From assembly GCA_948144175.1 (NCBI GenBank), contig CANXME010001279.1, forward strand, positions 1 to 64,000: a DNA stretch of 64,000 nucleotides. The letters run 5' to 3'. The notes below the pieces were generated by a model. The model was not told where the DNA came from. It searched no databases and saw only the letters and a program-made list of their open reading frames with translations. Positions 1 through 10,790 of the stretch are shown one piece after another (position 1 is the first letter of the stretch; each line of letters opens with the position of its first letter). Made by a program: the position numbers and the translations under genes. Source of the DNA: Closterium sp. NIES-65 (taxonomy: Eukaryota > Streptophyta > Zygnematophyceae > Desmidiales > Closteriaceae).

Positions 1-672
1 CCCCCTGACGCGCCCCGCCGCCTCCATTGACGCGGCCCCCGCCGCCCCCCCTGACGCGCCCCGCCTCTGCTGCCGACGGCCCCGCCGCTGCCCCTCTAAC
101 GGCCCGCCGCTGCACCCTGCCGGCCCGTCGCTGCTCCTGCCGGCCCGCCGCTGCACACCCTGCCGCCCGCCGCTGCTCCTGCCGGCCCGCCGCTGCACCT
201 ACCGGCCCGCCGCTTCACCCATCGGCCCGCCGCCTCTTACGCCCCGCCACTTGCACCTGCCGCCCGCCGCTGCAACCTGCCGGCCCGACGCTGCACCTGC
301 CGGCCCGACGCTGCATCTCCCGGCGAGCCGCCCCAGCAGCCGAGCCGCCCGGACCCGAGCCGCCCTACCGCGCGAGCCGCCCGGGAGCCGAGCCGCCCTG
401 CACCCGAGCCGCCCAGCCGCCGAGCCGCCCGGGAGCCGAGCCGCCCTGCACCCGAGCTGCCCAGCCGCCGAGCCGCCCCGGAGCCGAGCCGCCCTGCGCC
501 CGAGCCGCCCAGCCGCCGAGCCGCCCGGGAGCCGAGCAGCTGTGCCACCGAGCCGCCCGGATCGCTGAGCCCGCCTTCTGCTGACTGCACGACCTGCCCT
601 GCCTGGTGAGCACTGTCCCACTGACACTGCGAGCTCTTTCCCTACTGCTTGCACTGCGTCGCTGTCGTCACC
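1..672 (+). repeat. GC-rich repetitive 5' leader of copia A
   Basis: Untranslated leader between the missing primer-binding site and the gag start. It consists of imperfect short repeats built on GGCCC and CGCCGC, and from about 379 to 530 of a tandem unit of roughly 48-54 bp built on GAGCCGCCC. Long open frames on both strands here are by-products of the repeats and GC content. The same kind of leader precedes gag in B, C, K and L. Confidence 0.8.
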
Positions 673-2069
673 ATGGCTACCCCTAGTGTCCTAGCTTTTG
701 ACGCTGAGGGTCGCGCCATTGATTTTGAGGTCTGTTAGACGACCTGCAGCTGTTCTTACAGTGCGACAGGGCTGACGACCTTTCTCTCTTTGACCTCACC
801 TCTGGCGCCTCTCCTGCCCCTGCTGCTGATGCTGATCCCGCTGTCCGCATCTAAGTGGGCCACCCGCGATGCTGCTGCACGTCTTGCTGTGCGTCGCCAA
901 CCTCCCTACCTCTGAGCGTGCGCACTTTAGTCAGTACAAGAGTGCTCAGACCTTGTACGACGCTGTAGTTGCGCGCTACTCCTCCCCTGCCACTGCTGCA
1001 CTGAGCCGTCTCATGCTTCCCTACCTCTTTCCTGACCTCTCTGCATTTCCCACTGTCGCTGACCTCATTACGCACCTCCGCACTAGTGACACTCGCTACC
1101 CCGCGCCGCCCTTCCTGCTGAGTTCTGCGCTAAGAACCCCCCCCCCATGTACATCGCTCTCTACTACGTAGTCGCACGCCTCCCTGACTCCCTTCGCGTC
1201 GTCAGGGACCACTTTCTCGCAGTCTGTCCCACCACTCTCACCGTCGACCTCCTCGAGAAGGCCCTCCTTGCAGCGGAGAAGAGCATAGTCGCTGTAGGTG
1301 CTTCTCGTGGTGACCCTCGCACCCCCATCTTTGAGGGGTGCTCTCCTTCCCCCTTGCTGCCCTCTGTTGCCTCTGCTGCTGCTGCCGACCTGCTTGGTCT
1401 TGAGTCGGTCGGCGCGGCGTCCTGCCCCTAGTGGGAGACGTCGCTCCAGCAAGGGCAAGGGGGGGCAAGGGCGCGGGTGGAGCTGGAGGGGGCGGTGGCA
1501 GTGGCGGCGGTGGCGGCGGAGGGAGTGGGGGTGGCGGCGGGGCTAGTGGCGGGGGTGGTGGTGGTGGTGGCGGCAGCAGCGGCGGAGACGGTGGTGGTGG
1601 TTCCAGCGGTGGTGGTGGAGGCAGCGGCGGAGGTGGAGGCGGCGGAGGTGGAGGCAGTGGAGGAGGCAGCGGAGGAGGCAGTAGTGGTGGAGGAGGTGGA
1701 GCTGGTCGGGGTGGTACCCAGCAGCGTAGCGGCGGTGGTGGTGGCCAGCGCTCGCACCGCAGCAGCAGCAGCGCTCGCGGGACATCCCTTCGCCTCAGCA
1801 CCTTCGTGAGTGGTACGCTGGGCGTCAGAGGGGTGGGGGTACTGGTCCCTGCACCTACGTTCTTCGTTCCGGCGACTCGCGCGGGTGAGCAGTGTGGGGG
1901 TGCCCACGCCACCCAGCGCTGCTTTGGCCGCCTGACGGACGCTTGGCGTCAGCAGTTCCCTGGGGCTAGTGAGATCCCTCACTGGGATGAGCTTCTCAGG
2001 GCTGGTGTAGCGATCTTTGATCTTGATTTTGATGCTATCCTTACTGCTATGTATGATTGTGGATTATAG
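673..2069 (+). pseudogene. gag of copia A (nucleocapsid-like, broken)
   Basis: Starts with the family-typical MATPSV at 673. It would encode the capsid/nucleocapsid part of the polyprotein. It is broken almost at once: an in-frame TAG at 736-738 follows a small deletion, and further shifts follow. The C-rich run near 1137-1146 has 10 C, the in-frame length. About 1431-1730 encodes a poly-glycine tract, followed by the Cys/His cluster near 1860-1930 that corresponds to the zinc-binding region in element C. A one-base insertion near 2056 breaks the join to protease. Confidence 0.82.
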
Positions 2070-4830
2070 TGAGGAGAATGAGGGTTACGGGTGTTTTCAG
2101 CCCGACCCGGGCATTGGTACTGCTGCGCTAGGTGCTTGTGCGGCTGCTGCTCTAGGTGCCAGTGCGTCTGCGCTCTCAGGTACTGGTGAGACTGCGCTCT
2201 CAGGTACTGAGTCGTCCTCGTCCTCCCTCACTTTCACACTTGACTCCGGAGCTTCTCGCTCCTTCTTTCGAGACCGCACTACCCTTTCGCCGCTCGCCAG
2301 GCCGGTTGCGGTCTCCCTTGCTGACCCCTCTGGGGGTCCTGTCCTGTCTCACTTCTCCACTGTCCTCCCGTGTCCGGCTGCCCTTCGGGCACCCTGTCGG
2401 GTCTGTACCTTCCCTCGTTCTCTACGAACTTGGTGAGTGGAGCGGACCTGCAGGATGGGGTGTTCACCAGTTCACTCCTGCGCGTCAGAGGGTGACCCAC
2501 TGCACGGAGGCTTGCACAGGGCCGACACCTGGCCACGTTCTCACGTCGGCCGGGGTCGAGTCTCTACACCCTGACCGTTGAGTCTCCTCCTGTCCCTGCG
2601 TCTGGTCAGGTGGCTGCGTCGGGTCAGGTACTTGCTGCTGCGTCCCGGTCAGGTCCTGAGTCTGCCCCCTGTTCTTGTCGCCTCCTGTCTCACGAGACTC
2701 TCCTGTGGCACCACCGTCTTGGCCACCCTCCTTGCCCGTCTTCGGAGCATGGCTTCCCGTGTCCTTGTCTCTGGTCTTCCCCAGTCTCTCCCTCCTCTCC
2801 CTCCGGGCCAGGACCTTCCTGTGTCCCCTGTGTCGAGGGTCGCCTCCGGGCTACTCCTCACTCCTCCCACTTCCCCCGACAGAGGCTCCCCTGCAGACGC
2901 TTCACATGGATGTGTGGGGCCCAGCCCCCGTCCGTGGGCAGGGTTACGAGCGCTACTTCCTGTTGGTGGTTGACGACTACTCGCGTTACACCACAGTCCT
3001 CCCCTTGCGCAGCAAGGGTGCGGTCACTGAGGTGCTAATCGACTGGATCCGCGAGGCTCGTCTCCAGCTCAGGAAGAGCTTCGGCTCGGACTTTCCTGTT
3101 CTGCGTCTGCACTCTGACAGAGGCGGAGAGTTCTCTTCTCGCCTTCTACGAGACTACTGTCGTGCACGGGGGATCCGCCAGACCTTCACGCTTCCGGACT
3201 CACCACAGCAAAATGGGATTGCTGAGCGCCGCATTGGCATGGTCATGGATGTCGCTCGTACGTCCATGATGCATGCGGCTGCCCCCCATTTTCTGTGGCC
3301 GTTTGCGGTGAGGTACGCGGCGCATCAGCTCAACCTTCACCCCCGGGTCTCTCGGCCAGCGATGTCCCCAGCCTTGCTGTGGACGGGGGAAGGTTGGCGA
3401 TGCGTCTTTGTTCCGTGTCTGGGGATCTCGGGCGTTTGTCCGCGACTTGTCTGCGACAAGCTGTCCCGTCGTGCTGCTCCCTGTGTCTTCCTTGGCTTCC
3501 CCACTGACAGCCCCAGGGTGGCAGTTTTACCACCCCTCCTCTCGTCGTGTTCTGTCCTCCCAGGACGTCACGTTCGACGAGTCAGTCCCCTTCTACCGTC
3601 TCTTCCCCTACCGCACTCCTTCCCTCCCCCCTCCCCCGGACTTCCTTGTGCCGGTTCCCCCCCCGGTAGACCCCCTCCCCCTCAGGTTCCTGCCCCCTCA
3701 GGTGTGTCCCAGGTAGACGCCGTTGACCCGGTCGAGGTTACTGGTGACTCTGGTGCTGCTGCGAGTGCTGAGCCTGGGGGTGCTGACTCTGGGGGTGCTG
3801 TGCGCGGGGGTGCTGAGCCTGGGGGTGCTACTGCTGGGGGTGCTGGGCCTGAGGGTGCTACTGCGAGGGTGCGGAGCCTGGGGGTGCTGAGCCGGGGGGT
3901 GCTGTGCCTGGAGGTGCTGGGTCTGGGGGTGCTGGGTCGGGAGCTGCTGAGCCTGGGGGTGCTGAGCTGGGAGCTGCTGAGCCTGGGGGTGCTGCGTCTG
4001 GAGCTGCTGAGCCTGGGGTTTCTCCTGCTGCTGCGTCTCGCCGGGAGCCCCTCTCTCCACAGGAGCTGCGCGAGTGGTTCGCTCGCCGCTGGAGGCGTGC
4101 TGCTGAGTCTGGAGGTGCTGCTGGAGCTGGAGCTGGGGCTTCTTCGACCGTCGAGGGTGCGGGTGCAGCCGGTCCCGGAGCTGCTGGCCCTGCAGGTCCT
4201 CCTGGAGCTGGAGCTGCTGAGGGCGTTCGTGCTGAGCCTGCTGCTGTTGGTCCTGCCGCTGGAGGTGTGGGTGGCGCTGGTGTTGTCGCTGAGGGTGCTG
4301 GTGCTGTCCGCTGCTGAGTCTGGAGCTGCCGCGCGGCCTCGGCCGTACTTCGTTCCGCTCCTTCAGCAGGTTCTTGGTCTTTCTCCTCCAGTAGAGGGTC
4401 CACCGCCTGTCCAGTCGCAGCCCCTACTGGAGCCTTCCTCTCCACTGCCTGCTCCCTCTCCTTACACTGGTCCTACTGGAGGTCTTGCTGAGCGTCGTGA
4501 GCCTGCGTCTCGTCCCGCGTCGCCTGTTCGTGCTGCTCGCGCTAGTGGTCGCAGTTCGCGTCAGCGTCCTCCTCCTGTCCCTGGCACGCACCGGATGTCT
4601 CTGCGTCCGTCCACTGCTCCTCTGCGTGCCCCTTTGCCTTCTCCTCCTGAGTCCTCTCTTCCTGCGCTTGCGGACCCTGAGTCGGACTCTCTTCGTGCTG
4701 CCAGTCCCACTGTCACGCGTCTGCTTGCTACTGTCGTCACTGACCCCTCTTTTGAGTCCACTGCTGCGTCTGCTCTAGTCGCTGAGCTCGTCCGACTTTG
4801 CTGCTCGCTGTCGTCTCGACTACGCTGCTA
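2070..4830 (+). pseudogene. Protease-integrase part of copia A pol, with linker
   Basis: Aspartic protease motif LDSGAS lies in frame near 2243-2262. Integrase follows in the frame 2675-4831: zinc-binding H/C residues near 2700-2830, LHMDVWGP near 2905, HSDRGGEF near 3110 and NGIAERRIG near 3215, which supply the D, D and E of the catalytic triad. The frame is lost near 3390, where GKVGDASAF-type sequence is altered. From about 3760 to 4030 a Gly-Ala-Glu-Pro repeat linker joins integrase to RT. Several shifts make this copy non-functional. Confidence 0.85.
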
Positions 4831-6585
4831 GTCTTGTTGCTGAGTCTGCGTCTGTCTGTCCTCCGTCCGTCGGGGGTGAGTGTGCTCTTGGCACGGACGT
4901 CCCTAGAGGACAGGCAGGAGGAGTTACAGTGTCTAGCGGCTGCTTCACCTCATCTCGCGTCTGTACTGCTTGCCCCTGAGGGAGACCCGGATGCACTAGA
5001 CATCCCGACTCCGCGTTCTTACGCGGAGGCCGTAGAGGGTCCCTACTCCTCTCAGTGGCAGGCAGCTATGGATGCAGAGATGGCTTCCTGGAAGTCCACA
5101 GGCACCTACGTTGACGCGGTTCCCCTCCTGGGGCGAACATCGTCAGTGGCATGTGGATCTTCAGGGTGAAGCGGCCGCCGGGCTCTCCACCTGTCTTCAA
5201 GGCAGCGGTACGTTGCTCGTGGCTTCAGTCAGCGGCAGGGAGTTGACTACTTTCAGACCTTCTCTCCCACCCCGAAGATGACTACTCTTCGGGTGCTGCT
5301 GCACATAGCCGCTCAGCGCGACTACGAGCTTCACTCTCTCGACTTCAGCACTGCGTTCTTGCAGGGTAGCCTGCACGAGGAGATCTGGCTTCGCCGTCCA
5401 CCTGGCTTCACTGGGACTTTCCCTCCTGGCACCCAGTGGAGCCTCCGACGGCCAGTCTACGGTCTCCGCCCAGGCACCGCGTGAGTGGCACGACACACTG
5501 AGGACTACGCTTGCGGCTCTTGGGTTTTGCTCCTTCTACTGCTGACCCGTCGCTGTTTCTTCGCACCGACACTTCCCTGCCGCCGTTCTACATCCTCGTG
5601 TACGTCGACGACCTGGTCTTTGCCACAGCGGACACTGCTGGACTCGCCTACGTGAAGTCCGAGCTGTTGAAGAGACACACGTGCACAGACCTGGGTGAAC
5701 TGCGCAGCTACCTTGGCTTGCAGATCACTCGGGACAGAGCACGCCGCACCATTACCTTGACTCAGTCACACATGGTGCAGCAGGTCCTTCAGCGCTTCGG
5801 CTTCACGTACTCCTCGCCTCAGGCCACTCCTCTGCCTACTCGCCACTCACTCTCAGCTCTGCCTTCGGATGAGTCCGTAGAGTCGAGTGGTCCGTATGCG
5901 GAGCTTGTTGGCTGCCTCATGTACCTGATGACCTGCACACGACCTGACCTTGCATACCCTCTGAGCATTCTTGCACGCTATGTTGCTCCTGGGAGACACA
6001 GACCGGAGCACATGGCTGCAGCGAAGAGGGTATTGCGCTACCTGTGCAGTACGTCAGGCATGGGGCTAGTGCTTGGAGGGCGGAGTCCAGTGGTCCTTAC
6101 CGGCCACGCGGACGCTTCTTGGGCTGACGACCAGGCTACGCAGCGGTCGTCACAGGGTTACACCTTCAGCCTTGGTTCCGGCTCTGTCTCGTGGCGGTCT
6201 ACTCGCTCGTCTTCGGTTCTCGGCTCCAGTTGTGAGGCTGAGATCTACGCCGGGGCCATGGCTGCACAGGAGCTTCGCTGGCTCACCTACCTGCTGACTG
6301 ACCTTGGAGAGCCGCCTCGTTCTCCTCCAGTGCTGTACGTAGACAACAAGGCTATGCTGGCCTTGTGTCGAGAGCAGCGCTTGGAGCACAGAACGAAGGC
6401 ACATTGCTCTCCGCTACTTCCTTGCTCGTGAGCTGCAGCAGCGTGGTCAGTTGCGACTTGCGTACGTGGCCTCTGAGGCCAACACTGCTGATGTGTTCAC
6501 CAAGGCACTTGCGACTTGTGACCATCAGCGCTTCTGCACCCAGCTGGGTCTTGTGCCTGTCTTGCCTCACTTGGTCTCCTCTTGA
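4831..6585 (+). pseudogene. RT-RNase H of copia A (frameshifted)
   Basis: RT (RVT_2 type) and RNase H of the copia polyprotein. Visible motifs are the WIFRVKRPPG block near 5155 (shifted by an extra base near 5205), LDFSTAFLQG near 5340 and YVDDLVFA near 5600, the polymerase active site. RNase H motifs are HADASWADD near 6105, SCEAEIYAG near 6232 and YVDNKAM near 6338. Frame breaks occur near 5130, 5205, 5475 and 6400, where an extra base disrupts RTKHIAL. The family stop is TGA at 6583-6585. Confidence 0.88.
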
Positions 6586-6791
6586 CTTCACTTGTACTGT
6601 GACATATATATATACCTGCTCTTGCTTGTCTAGCTTTATATATATGTCTGTACTCTTGCTTGTGAACTGGCCTTTGGCCTTGCTCTTGTGCTCGGACTGT
6701 GTGGTGACTTGTGATCCACCCTGAGCTTTGCTTTGTCTTGCTTGACTGGTCTTGTGACCCCTTGTTCTCCCCCACTTTGCCTATGGGGGTG
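6586..6791 (+). other. Copia A 3' untranslated region and polypurine tract
   Basis: Contains TA-dinucleotide runs near 6604-6650 and ends in ATGGGGGTG directly before the LTR, which serves as the plus-strand primer. CCCCCA (6769-6774) and TGGGGG (6784-6789) can pair, giving a hairpin that includes the polypurine tract. The same arrangement is in B, C, K, D and M. Confidence 0.7.
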
Positions 6792-6930
6792 TGTCAGAAC
6801 ATATCTATAGCTATACTGCTGTGTAGGCTGTAGTGGGGTATCCCATAGGGGGTACAACCCAGTTAGGGTTTCATATTTGTACTGCTTTCGTTCATAGTTC
6901 ATTCATTCCTGTTTTCCTATTGTCACAACA
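6792..6930 (+). repeat. 3' LTR of copia A
   Basis: Begins TGTCAG right after the polypurine tract and ends at CA (6927 or 6930; the following CA repeat makes the end ambiguous). It holds the LTR core shared by the group, GGCTGTAGTGGGGTA followed by GGGGGTACAACCC and then GTTAGGGTTT. The last is the reverse complement of a plant telo-box (AAACCCTAA). Confidence 0.85.
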
Positions 6931-7470
6931 CACACATACACACATACACACGCTCACACATACACACACCCACACACACGCTCGCACGCACACGCACACA
7001 CTCACGCGCACATACTCACACACACGCGCACACACACACGCACACTCACACACTCACACACACACACACTCACACACACGCACACACACACGCACACACA
7101 CGCACTCACACACACTCACACACACACACTCACACACACGCTCACACACACACACACACACACTCACACACCCACACACTCACACACACACACTCACACA
7201 CACGCGCACACACACACACACTCACGCACTCATACACATACACACTCACATACACACACACACACACTCACACACCCACACACACGCTCGTACGCGCGCG
7301 CACACACTCACGCGCACACACTCACACACACGTGCACACACACACGCACACTCACACACTCACACGCACACACATACTCTCACACACACACACACACACT
7401 CACACACACACACACACACACATACATACACACATACACACACAAACACACACACACAAAAACAACCAAA
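6928..7470. repeat. CA/GT simple repeat, about 540 bp
   Basis: Almost pure (CA)n interrupted by CT, CG and AT steps, giving ACAC, ACTC and ACGC blocks. The long Thr/His-rich open frame across it is spurious. It directly follows the copia A LTR. Confidence 0.95.
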
Positions 7471-7556
7471 CAAACACGATACACGTTAGCTTTGTTGAAC
7501 GAGTCAAAGCTTTACAATTCTATCCAAGTTGCATATAGGCGTTCGACAAGACATAC

Positions 7557-8334
7557 CTTGACGCAATGTGTGCTGTGGACTTTGGACAAATCCTTTCGTG
7601 CCCCATGTGTCGGCGCGCTCTCCATTTCCATCACATGTTGCATCTGTCCTTCCTCCGTCCGGAAAGTGAGAGGATACTCCATGTTACTCAGCTCCTCCCT
7701 CGGAACGGTGCACCTGGGGCATGGAAGACGAGTTTTGATGCCAGACTTGGTCCATGCAACCTTGCACTGCTCTGGATAGTCGCCGATGTAGGAGTACGTG
7801 ATCGGGTATACCGTACGAAGAATGCCATACGGGTCCGTCAACTCCATTCCCCTGCAAGCAACAGATACATAACGGTATTGTAAAGTGGTGTATGGCGATA
7901 CAACACTCCAACACGCACAATAGACGATTACAACTTATTGAGATCGCGTTCAATCCACTTACAAGTGTTGCGCCTTCTTCAGGTCTTCCATGATGAGATC
8001 AAGCGCTTCTTGGAACACCTCAAGCCGCCGTTTCTTCCTAGCCGCGTCCGTGAAGAGAGAGCCATCATCCTCGGGCAAGAGAGCACAGAGCCTGTGCCCG
8101 TGGGGTTTCCATCGATTCCCAGGAGCGATGTTGGCCAGCGAAATGTACATTGGCCAACCTTTCAGCCCGCCATCGGTCGTCAGGGTCGTTTCATCTGAAT
8201 AGATGATCACCGCAGCTACGGCCGTGGGTGGGTCAGCACCAGCAGGCAGTCGACGCAAAACCTCCCGCCACCAACTTCCCGTCTCAGGACCCTTGTAGAT
8301 TTGTTTGCCTTGGGTAGCTTTCTTCCGAGGACTC
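7557..8334 (-). pseudogene. Plavaka-like transposase, 3' segment (two exons)
   Basis: Continuation of the gene at 15620-16274, separated from it by copia B. Read on the minus strand, 8334-7963 encodes IIYSDETTLT, then KGWPMYISLANI, a block typical of Plavaka/CACTA-group transposases (DDE-type nucleases that move DNA transposons). A GTAAGT donor lies at 7962-7957 and a TTGCAG-type acceptor at 7852, removing 111 bp. The next exon, 7851-7557, carries YSYIGDYPEQCK and CPRCTVP, again typical of the family. It ends at a second GTATGT donor (7556-7551), so the remaining C-terminus must lie further left; it is not visible before the CA repeat and copia A. Family assignment comes from motif memory, not a search. 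Confidence 0.72.
7852..7962 (-). other. Spliceosomal intron in the Plavaka-like gene
   Basis: The donor is GTAAGT (minus strand, 7962-7957). The acceptor is a pyrimidine-containing tract ending TTGCAG at 7852. Removing these 111 bp keeps the frame open from the KKAQH region into MELTDPYG. Without splicing the frame stops at once. Confidence 0.75.
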
Positions 8335-8462
8335 TGTCAGATTTATATGACATAGTTGCTGTAGGCTATAGTGGGGTAGCACATATGGGGTACAAGTTTC
8401 TAGGGTTGTATTTGTACCCCAATCTTTCCTTAGTCAATTCATTCCTGTTCATTACTTTCACA
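8335..8462 (+). repeat. 5' LTR of copia B
   Basis: 128 bp, TGTCAG...TTTCACA. Contains the group LTR core (CTATAGTGGGGTAGC, then ATGGGGTACAA, then CTAGGGTTG). Confidence 0.95.
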
Positions 8463-8500
8463 TGGTATAGAGCGGGTTCCCTGTGGGAACTTGGCCTAGG
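8463..8500 (+). promoter_or_regulatory. Primer-binding site and adjacent hairpin of copia B
   Basis: TGGTATAGAGC starts immediately after the LTR and resembles the TGGTATCAGAGC site complementary to initiator methionine tRNA. It is followed by GTTCCC-TGT-GGGAAC, a perfect 6-bp stem. The same stem with a different loop occurs in C, K and L. Confidence 0.8.
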
Positions 8501-9338
8501 GCCCACCGAAGCGCGCCCCGAGGCGCGCGATCTCCTTTTTTTTAGCGAACCCCCGAGTCGCCCTTTCCCTCGCGGCCCCGCTGCCCTTCTCACGGCCCCA
8601 CCGCCCTTCAGACGCGGCCCCGCCGCCCTTCCTAGCGGCCCCGCCCACCCTTCGAGCGGGCCCCGCCGCCCCTTCACGGCCCCGCCGCCTCTTCTCTCGC
8701 GGCCCCGCCGCCCCTACTTCAGCGGCCCCGCTGCCCTGATCTCGCGGCCCTTGCCGCCCCTAATCTCGCGGCCCCGCCGCCCCAGCACTCGCGGCCCCGC
8801 CACCCCAGCACTCGCGGCCCTGCCGCCCCTTCTCTAGCGGCCTCGCTGCCCCAACGCTCACGGCCCCCGCTGCCCCTGATCTCGCGGCCCCGCCGCCCCA
8901 GCGCTCTCAACCCCGCCGCCCCTGATCTCGTGGCCCCGCCGCCCCAGCGCTCACGGCCCCGCCACCCCTACTACTACCGCGACACCGCCACCCCTACTCA
9001 CGGCCCCGTCGCCCCTGCTCTCACGGCCCCGCCACCCGGTACCGGAGCAGCCGAGCCGCCCCGCCCGAGCCGCCCTACAGCCGAGCCGCCCAGCAGCAGC
9101 CGAGCCGCCCAGCAGCAGCCGAGCCGCCCAGCAGCAGCCGAGCCGCCCAGCAGCTGCCGAGCCGCCCAGCAGCAGTCGAGCCGCCCAGAAGCCGCCGAGC
9201 CGCCCAGTCGCAGCCGAGCCGCCCCGCAGCGGCCGTGCCGTCCTGCAGCCGTCGAGTCGCCCGACCTGCCCTGCCTGGTGAGCACAGCACTGCTTCCGCT
9301 TGCCCTTTCCCCACTGCTTGCACTGATAGTCTGTCGTC
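8501..9338 (+). repeat. GC-rich repetitive leader of copia B
   Basis: About 840 bp of imperfect repeats. First come units of the type GCGGCCCCGCCGCCCCT, about 20-30 bp apart (8560-9030). Then come CAGCAGCCGAGCCGCC units of 15-18 bp (9040-9220). No credible coding frame. It precedes the gag start at 9339. Confidence 0.85.
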
Positions 9339-10790
9339 ATGGCTACCCCCAGTGTCCTAGCCTTTGACGCTGAGGGCAGAGCCATCGACTTTGAGGTCTG
9401 GGTCGACGACCTCCAGTTGTTTTTGCAGTGCGATAGGGCAGACGGTCTTTCTCTCTTTGACCTCACCTCTGGCGCCTCTCCTGCTCCTGCTGCTGATGCT
9501 GACCCCACTATTCGCTCTCATTGGCCACCCGCGATGCTGCTGCACGTCTTGCTGTGCGTCGCCACTTGCCCACAACTGAGCGCGCGCACTTTAGTCAGTA
9601 CAAGAGTGCTCAGACCCTGTACGACGCTGTAGTTGCGCGCTACTCTTCCCCTGCCACTGCTGCACTGAGCCGTCTCATGCTACCGTACCTCTTTCCTGAC
9701 CTCACTGCCTTTCCCACTGTCGCTGACCTCATTACGCACCTCCGCACTAGTGACACTCGCTACCGCGCCGCCCTTCCTGCTGAGTTTCTGCGCCAAGAAC
9801 CCCCCCCCCCATGTACATCACTCTCTACTACGTAGTAGCACGCCTCCTTGACTCCCTTCGCGTAGTCAGGGACCACTTTCTCTCAGTCTGTCCCACCACC
9901 CTCACTGTCGACCTCCTCGAGAAGGCCCTCCTAGCGGCGGAGAAGAGCATCGTCGCTGTAGGAGCTTCTCGTGGTGACCCTCGCACCCCCATCTTTGAGG
10001 GGTGCCCTCCTTCCCCCCTGCTGCCCTCTGTTGCCTCTGCTGCTGCTGCCGACCTGCTTGGTCTTGAGTCGGTCGGCGCAGCGTCTGCCCCTAGTGGGAG
10101 ACGCCGCTCTGGCAAGGGCAAGGAGGGTAAGGGCGCGGGTGGAGCTGGAGGCGGCGGTGGAGGTGGCGGTGGAGGCGGCGGAGGGAGTGGGGGTGGCGGC
10201 GGGAGTGGTGGCGGAGGCGGTGGTGGTGGTGGCAGCGGCGGAGGAGGCTGCGGTGGTGGCGGCAGCGGTGGGAGTGGTGGCGGCGGTGGAGGCGGAGGAG
10301 GAGGAGGCGTTGGCGGAGGAGGTGGAGCTGGTCGGGGTGGTGCCCCGCAGCGGAGCGGCGCTGGTAGTGGTCAGCGCCAGCAGCAGCAGCAGCAGCAGCG
10401 TTCGCGGGACATCCCTCCGCCCCAGCAGCTCTGTGAGTGGTACACTCGGCGTCAGAGGGGTGGGGGTGCTGGTCCGTGCACCTACGTCCTTCGTTCCGGC
10501 GACCGCGCGGGTGAGCAGTGTGGGGGTGCCCACCCCACCCAGCGCTGCTTTGGCCGCCTGACGGACGCTTGGCGTCAGCAGTTCCCCGAGGCTAGTGAGA
10601 TTCCCCGCTGGGATGAGCTTTCTAGGGCTGGTGTAGCGATCTTTGATCTTGACTTTGATGCTATCCTTGCTGCTATGTATGCTGTGACTATTAGTGAGGA
10701 GGGTGACTGTTACCGGTGTTTCCCGCCCGACCCGGGCATTGGTACTGCTGCGCTAGGTGCTTGTGAGGCTGCTGCTCTAGGTGCCAGGTG
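9339..10790 (+). pseudogene. gag of copia B (frameshifted)
   Basis: MATPSVLAFDAEG at 9339 opens the gag domain (capsid-like, retrotransposon gag/UBN2 type). Frame breaks occur near 9525 (a base lost before the ATRDAAARLAVRRH block) and at the C run before 9811 (11 C instead of the in-frame 10). The frame 9811-10815 then carries YITLYYVVARLLDSL, a poly-Gly tract (about 10140-10330), a Gln run, and the Cys/His motif with C-x11-C-x3-H-x4-C spacing (about 10475-10560). A further shift near 10785 separates gag from protease. Confidence 0.85.

Larger units (their letters stand above)
1..6930 (+). mobile_element. Copia A, Ty1/copia LTR retrotransposon, 5' end outside window
   Basis: The order is leader, gag, protease, integrase, RT, RNase H, polypurine tract and 3' LTR, which is the copia order. 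The 5' LTR and primer-binding site lie to the left of the window. The coding part is 75-90% similar by eye to elements B, C and K and carries many frameshifts, so this copy is defective. The right end runs into a CA repeat, which hides any target-site duplication. Confidence 0.93.

Noticed and set aside
27-654. Overlapping Pro/Arg/Ala-rich open frames on both strands in the leaders
   Set aside because: Stop codons are rare by chance in very GC-rich repeats. The frames are not conserved between A, B, C, K and L, and the real gag start follows.
1477-1809. Val/Ala-rich and minus-strand Ser/Thr/Pro-rich frames opposite gag poly-Gly
   Set aside because: Shadow frames of the GGN repeats; the same appear in B, C and K.
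6833-7538. Thr/His-rich ORF
   Set aside because: Translation of the CA simple repeat.
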